41,056 nucleotides of DNA, from assembly GCA_021208135.1 (NCBI GenBank), contig JAJOKB010000020.1, positions 1 to 41,056 of the forward strand, written 5' to 3'. Position 1 is the stretch's first letter; every line of letters begins with the position of its first letter. The position numbers and the translations under genes were made by a program. Source of the stretch: Verrucomicrobiota bacterium (lineage in GTDB: Bacteria > Verrucomicrobiota > Verrucomicrobiia > Opitutales > Oceanipulchritudinaceae). Positions 37,591 to 41,056 of this stretch are shown here, piece after piece. A model generated the notes under the pieces. It searched no databases. It was not told where the DNA came from and worked only from the letters and a program-made list of their open reading frames with translations.

Positions 37591-38432
37591 TTACTTGACG
37601 ATGTACATCCACTCGCCACCTTCACTGGCTTCAGTGGCTGGAACATACATCCAGTTTTGCAAGGTTAAGCTCCAAACCCAGGGTGCAGCGGCAGCAAAAA
37701 TGTAACCGAGAAAATCACCAGTATTTGCCCAACCGTTTTCATCAATTTCATAACCCAACCAAGTTGGCACTGGCTGCTCTTCTCCTACAACAAATGCCTC
37801 CAAATTACTGAATGTGATCGAACCTGTTCCCATGTTGCCACCTGCAAAGCGAGTTGTAATTTCAAAGCCGATCTGGATCACCTGCAAACTGTCATCCACG
37901 GACAAATCAGGATAGGTGATACTCAGAGAGAAATTTTGATCTGTGGTGGTCAATGGCGCAAAATCACTGTACTGCGCCTTGGTCTGGAACTCCCAACCCA
38001 TTTCATTGTAACCAAGGGTTTTAATAAACGCCCGGACAACAGTATTGGTACCAGTCGTAGCCGCGCGCGCTGTACCATTGAAAACAATGACATCACCTGT
38101 GGAGAAACGGGTTGCCCATGGACTAGTCGCAGGCCAGCGGGAAACTCCTGGAACAAATACGACTCGATAATGTCACTCACTCCATCATCATAAGCACTGA
38201 ATATCACCGAATTCCCTGAACGCTGAATACGGCTTTCAACAGTGTAACGACCATCGGTACTGCCAACAAAGGCCGTCCAATTGGTACCGGTAAACAGATT
38301 TGAACCCGCAATCCAAGGTTCTGTACCAACAAAATCGGTGTTAGTCAGCAACGGTGTATTGGCAGCTAGAACACTGCCGAGTGTGAAGCTGCTCAAAATC
38401 ATGGCAGCAAGGGGTAGTTTTGGATGTTTCAT
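37591..38432 (-). CDS. Exported jelly-roll (carbohydrate-binding-like) protein with WMY tail, one indel
   Basis: About 280 aa from ATG 38432: signal peptide MKHPKLPLAAMILSSFTLGS VLA, then NTDFVGTEPWIAGSNLFTGT. A missing G near 38134 is needed to continue as PAGLATSPWATRFSTGDVIV and FNGTARAATTGTNTVVRAFI into the second frame (MGWEFQTKAQYSDFAPLTTT). The fold ends DSLQVIQIGFEITTRFAGGN and ITFSNLEAFV, like the PEP-CTERM protein at 31040. The last about 56 residues (WLGYEIDENGWANTGDFLGY ... WMYVPATEASEGGEWMYIVK) form a tail shared with GH16. Probably a surface glucan-binding partner of the TonB receptor. Confidence 0.8.
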
Positions 38433-38452
38433 ATGCTCTCTCATATAGGTTG

Positions 38453-39562
38453 TTAACGATAGATGTAGGTCCAACGGCCATCGGCATTTTCACCGGTAGC
38501 CTCTGAATCAGGGAAAAATAACCAGCGCCTCAAGTTGGCACTGTAAACAAATGGATCATGACGGACGTACAGATCACCCATCCAGTCACCTGTGCGCACC
38601 CAGAAATCTCCGCGAACTTCGTAGCCATTCCACAATTGGGATTCCATGCGCTGATAAACCCGGACAAACTCTACTTCCATGCGCTGAGGCCACACTCCTG
38701 CGTGGTCTATACCATCCTCACCGTAAGGAGAATTCGGATACAATCCCGTACGGTAATGGCCTCCCCAACTGCCGCCAACGGCAACATTCAATAATAAATG
38801 AAAACGTTGGTCAAAAGGCCACCAGGGCCAGATCTCGGCAGGCGGATTTCGCTCCGATATTCCAACATCAGTCGCACGATTAACTCGAAAGAATTCAACT
38901 CCATCAATCGCGAATATCATTCTATCTTCATCCCATTCCAACGAATAGGTGTGAAATTGCATGGTTGCCGTCGGCAAATGAGTGCGCCCTCCAATACCCG
39001 TCGACGTCAAGTGATTGCGTTGCTGTGTGTGCAATGTGGCGTGAATATTTTCCAAAACCCCACCGCCCCTCTGCGCCAGAAACAATGGATCCTCTTCGTA
39101 TCCAACGTGCTCCATGATATCGATCTCACCATTGTCAGGCCAGAACACTGGACTTTTAGAGGCGTCCGTCGATAGCATCCAAATTGCCGACCAGGTACCA
39201 GTAGTCCGCGGAACGCGGGCACGAACCTCAACACGTCCATATTGAAATGAAAAGGTGCCACGCGTGTGCAACCGGGCCGACCGATACACAAATCCACGTC
39301 CTGTCGCCTCTTGAGTCACTTCAATAACCAAACGACCATTCTCAACCCGCGCATTGGCAAGTTCGTCAGTGTAGATTTGCACCTCACTGTTGCCCCAACC
39401 ACCCCCACCAAGGTCAAAGCCCCACTTGCTGCGATCAACGGCTCCATCTTGCTCAAATTCATCTGCCCACACCAACTGCCATTGCTGCGCAACCAACGCA
39501 GCTGAACAGATATTTGCGGCCAACAGACACATCAACATCTTCCATTTTGACTCTGCGGTCAT
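38453..39562 (-). CDS. GH16-family endo-beta-1,3-glucanase (laminarinase-like) with shared C-terminal tail
   Basis: About 369 aa from ATG 39562; ATG 39589 or 39538 are alternatives, and the frame extends to 39640. The signal peptide KMLMCLLAANICSAALVAQQ is cleaved before WQLVWADEFEQDGAVDRSKW. The catalytic strand NGEIDIMEHVG carries both acids of the GH16 ExDxxE motif; GTWSAIWMLSTDAS and FHTYSLEWDEDRMIFAIDGV with VGGSWGG are conserved subsite elements. The C-terminal about 58 residues (WNGYEVRGDFWVRTGDWMGD ... RWTYIYR) match the tail of the downstream gene. First gene of the operon, 20 bp before the binding protein. Confidence 0.93.
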   Translation of the reverse strand: MTAESKWKMLMCLLAANICSAALVAQQWQLVWADEFEQDGAVDRSKWGFDLGGGGWGNSEVQIYTDELANARVENGRLVIEVTQEATGRGFVYRSARLHTRGTFSFQYGRVEVRARVPRTTGTWSAIWMLSTDASKSPVFWPDNGEIDIMEHVGYEEDPLFLAQRGGGVLENIHATLHTQQRNHLTSTGIGGRTHLPTATMQFHTYSLEWDEDRMIFAIDGVEFFRVNRATDVGISERNPPAEIWPWWPFDQRFHLLLNVAVGGSWGGHYRTGLYPNSPYGEDGIDHAGVWPQRMEVEFVRVYQRMESQLWNGYEVRGDFWVRTGDWMGDLYVRHDPFVYSANLRRWLFFPDSEATGENADGRWTYIYR

Positions 39563-39635
39563 TCTCCAAATCTGTGCGCGGGGTTTCATTGATAAATACC
39601 CATGCCAGACCCACCACAACCAGTCAATAAAAAAC

Positions 39636-39649
39636 TGCATAATTATGCA
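39636..39649. promoter_or_regulatory. Perfect 14-bp palindrome TGCATAATTATGCA, candidate LacI operator
   Basis: Lies between the GH16 operon (minus) and the lacI-family gene (plus), about 75 bp before the GH16 start. A perfect even-length palindrome fits a LacI-family dimer site. Related ATGCAT arms occur at 31808-31837 upstream of the PEP-CTERM and GH17 genes. Confidence 0.6.
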
Positions 39650-39668
39650 TATTTATTTTTGGTAGAAT

Positions 39669-39678
39669 TCGCTTGCGA
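39669..39678. promoter_or_regulatory. TCGC-TT-GCGA palindrome, second candidate operator half-site pair
   Basis: TCGCTTGCGA is an inverted repeat 20 bp from the 14-bp palindrome, in the same divergent region. Its core GCTTGC equals the GCAAGC core found inside the 31808-31837 inverted repeat. Confidence 0.4.
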
Positions 39679-39727
39679 CCTCACTGAATTTCCTTGAGTA
39701 CATAATAAAGCAGCAATTTTACACCCC

Positions 39728-40862
39728 GTGAAAGGACTGAATTTACAGGACTTAAAAAAAATGAATGAAGAAAACCAGAACGGAACTGAGCAAGCCAAAC
39801 GTCGGGCTGGCCGACCGCGGCGAGATCAGGCTGGCCAGGTGAATCAACAAATTCTGGCGGAAAGGTTGAATTTATCTCAGACAACCGTTTCAAGGGCCTT
39901 GGCACACCACGCATCGATCAATGCTGAAACGAAAGCAATGGTATGGGATTTGGCCGCTCAATTAGGCTATAGCTTGTCCACTCCAACAAAGATAAAGAGT
40001 AAGCGCGGCTCAGGGGATAATATGGTTGTAGGCGTCATCATCTCCATCCCTAAAAAACACCGCGGTCGTACAGAGACATCCCAGATTATTTTGCGTGGCA
40101 TTGCCGAGCGCAGCACTCATCATCGCGTCACTATCGATATTCTCTATCACGAACCTGCCGAGGATGAGACCAAACAGTACTGCGCCGAATTAGCAAAATC
40201 GCTGGAAAGGTTGTATCATGGTTTACCCAATGACCGATGATCTGGTTGAAGCATTGGCAAGTACGGTACCGTGCGTGTCAGTAGTAGACAATTACCGCAG
40301 GGGATTCATTGATAGTGTAGACTCAGATCAAATTGATGCCATCACGGGACTCGTTAAAACACTGCACAATCACGGTCATTCAAAACTAGGCTATGCCAGC
40401 TGGGTGTACGACGTACCTACACCTTGGGTCTACAATCGCTTTGGGGCTTTTGTGCAAACACTGTTTCAGCTTGAGCTCGAGTTTGATCAAAAGAATGCCT
40501 TGAATTTAAAACGCACTCATCCACTGACCCCAGATCAGGTAGCAGATGAGATTGTTACTGCAGTAGAACGCGGCGTTACTGCATTCGTTTTTGCCGCCGA
40601 CCACCAAGCCTACCAGATCGTTCCCCTTTTGACAGCACGGGGTCTGCGCATACCTGAAGATTGCTCAATTACAGGATTTGATGGTATTGCTCCGCCTGCG
40701 GGACAAAAGCAAATAGCAACCATAAGGGTTCCCTATGATGAAATTGGTCGCTCTGCTTTCCATCAATTGATGCACCGAATCAGTTTCCCAACATCCCCCC
40801 GGCGACACGTTCTAGTGGATGCCGACCTGGAAATGGGAGCTTCTATATGTCGAATCAATTAA
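39728..40862 (+). CDS. LacI-family transcriptional regulator, one frameshift
   Basis: About 377 aa restored. GTG 39728 or ATG 39761 start; the basic stretch AKRRAGRPRRDQAGQ precedes the HTH, VNQQILAERLNLSQTTVSRA followed by LAHHASINAETKAMVWDLAA. The periplasmic-binding-like domain begins NMVVGVIISIPKKHRGRTET. One extra base near 40208 shifts the frame; the second part continues MVYPMTDDLVEALAST, YNRFGAFVQTLFQLEL, AFVFAADHQAYQIVPLLTAR and GLRIPEDCSITGFDGI. Divergent from the GH16 operon, it is the likely repressor of the glucan locus, with a sugar as inducer. Confidence 0.9.
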
Positions 40863-40932
40863 ACATTCAGTTGCATCACGACCGATAACCTCCCCTAGAA
40901 ACTGCCAAAGGCATCGGGATATAGACCCGCCC

Positions 40933-41056
40933 CCCACCTTTCTGGACAGTCACTATTTGCCTCCCCGCCAACCCCTTTCTGGACAGTCCCTAATTTAAAA
41001 AAATGCACTCTTCTGGCATTTTTTGCTTGAGACTACGCCTTATTGCGTTTGTTCCT
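40933..41056 (+). repeat. RAYT upstream repeat, right copy (inverted relative to 584-707)
   Basis: The reverse complement of 584-707 with two substitutions. The last base of the window is immediately before the position where the left copy has the transposase ATG, so a second RAYT gene should begin just outside, reading away from the window. Confidence 0.93.

Noticed and set aside
1..41056. Composite transposon carrying the whole window
   Set aside because: RAYTs are not known to move large segments, and the interior is housekeeping sequence; shared repeat ends are better explained as separate insertions.
1..41056. CRISPR arrays, toxin-antitoxin or phage defence genes
   Set aside because: No spaced short repeats, Cas motifs, or defence or phage protein signatures were seen.

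Overview
The window looks like a chromosomal segment of a marine-type Verrucomicrobiota bacterium, most likely class Opitutia (Opitutales/Puniceicoccales relatives). The pointers are a TonB receptor with the FELSPFEV-type N-terminus, a PEP-CTERM exported protein, a beta-glucan locus, an outer-membrane (lpxK, LolA-like) gene set, and ribosomal protein genes joined to an arginine operon. This taxonomic call is inference from protein style; no rRNA gene is present.

Layout. 1-707: the start of a REP-associated tyrosine transposase (RAYT) reading off the left edge, plus its upstream repeat; an inverted copy of the same 124 bp closes the right edge (40933-41056), so the window lies between two RAYT copies. 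741-2541: LuxR-type regulator divergent from menB (menaquinone). 2599-13302 (minus): a long array rplM-rpsI-[terminator]-argC-argJ-argB-argD-argF-lpxK-small ORF-queG-sanA-like-glycosyltransferase. 13405-23314: an AraC regulator divergent from a Gfo/Idh/MocA dehydrogenase, two LolA-like proteins, a zinc-less alcohol dehydrogenase, GGCT, GNAT and DUF374 acyltransferase genes, a histone H1-like/carbohydrate-binding-fold protein, a glycine-zipper protein, a PocR-AraC regulator and a TIM-barrel isomerase. 23386-25845: rpsU (minus), then rplU-rpmA and a DAHP synthase (plus). 26018-30899: an orphan two-domain ABC permease, a chorismatase (FkbO/Hyg5 family) coupled to a small exported protein, and a divergent acyl carrier protein plus ketosynthase pair. 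31040-40862: a beta-1,3-glucan (laminarin-type) utilisation locus: PEP-CTERM jelly-roll protein, GH17 lipoprotein, GPH-type sugar:cation symporter, TonB receptor, jelly-roll binding protein, GH16 glucanase and a divergent LacI regulator.

The most interesting parts are the chorismatase/ACP/ketosynthase cluster, which suggests a hydroxybenzoate-primed polyene or polyketide; the H1-like protein with a C-terminal carbohydrate-binding-like fold; and the glucan locus, in which two proteins share a C-terminal tail and two divergent control regions share ATGCAT-type palindromes.

A strong caution applies: at least fourteen genes, including essential rplM and an argJ inside an otherwise intact arginine operon, carry one or more single-base indels, mostly in homopolymer runs. 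Restoring the run length recovers canonical family sequence each time. I therefore treat these as assembly/sequencing indels, not pseudogenes, and give restored gene limits.
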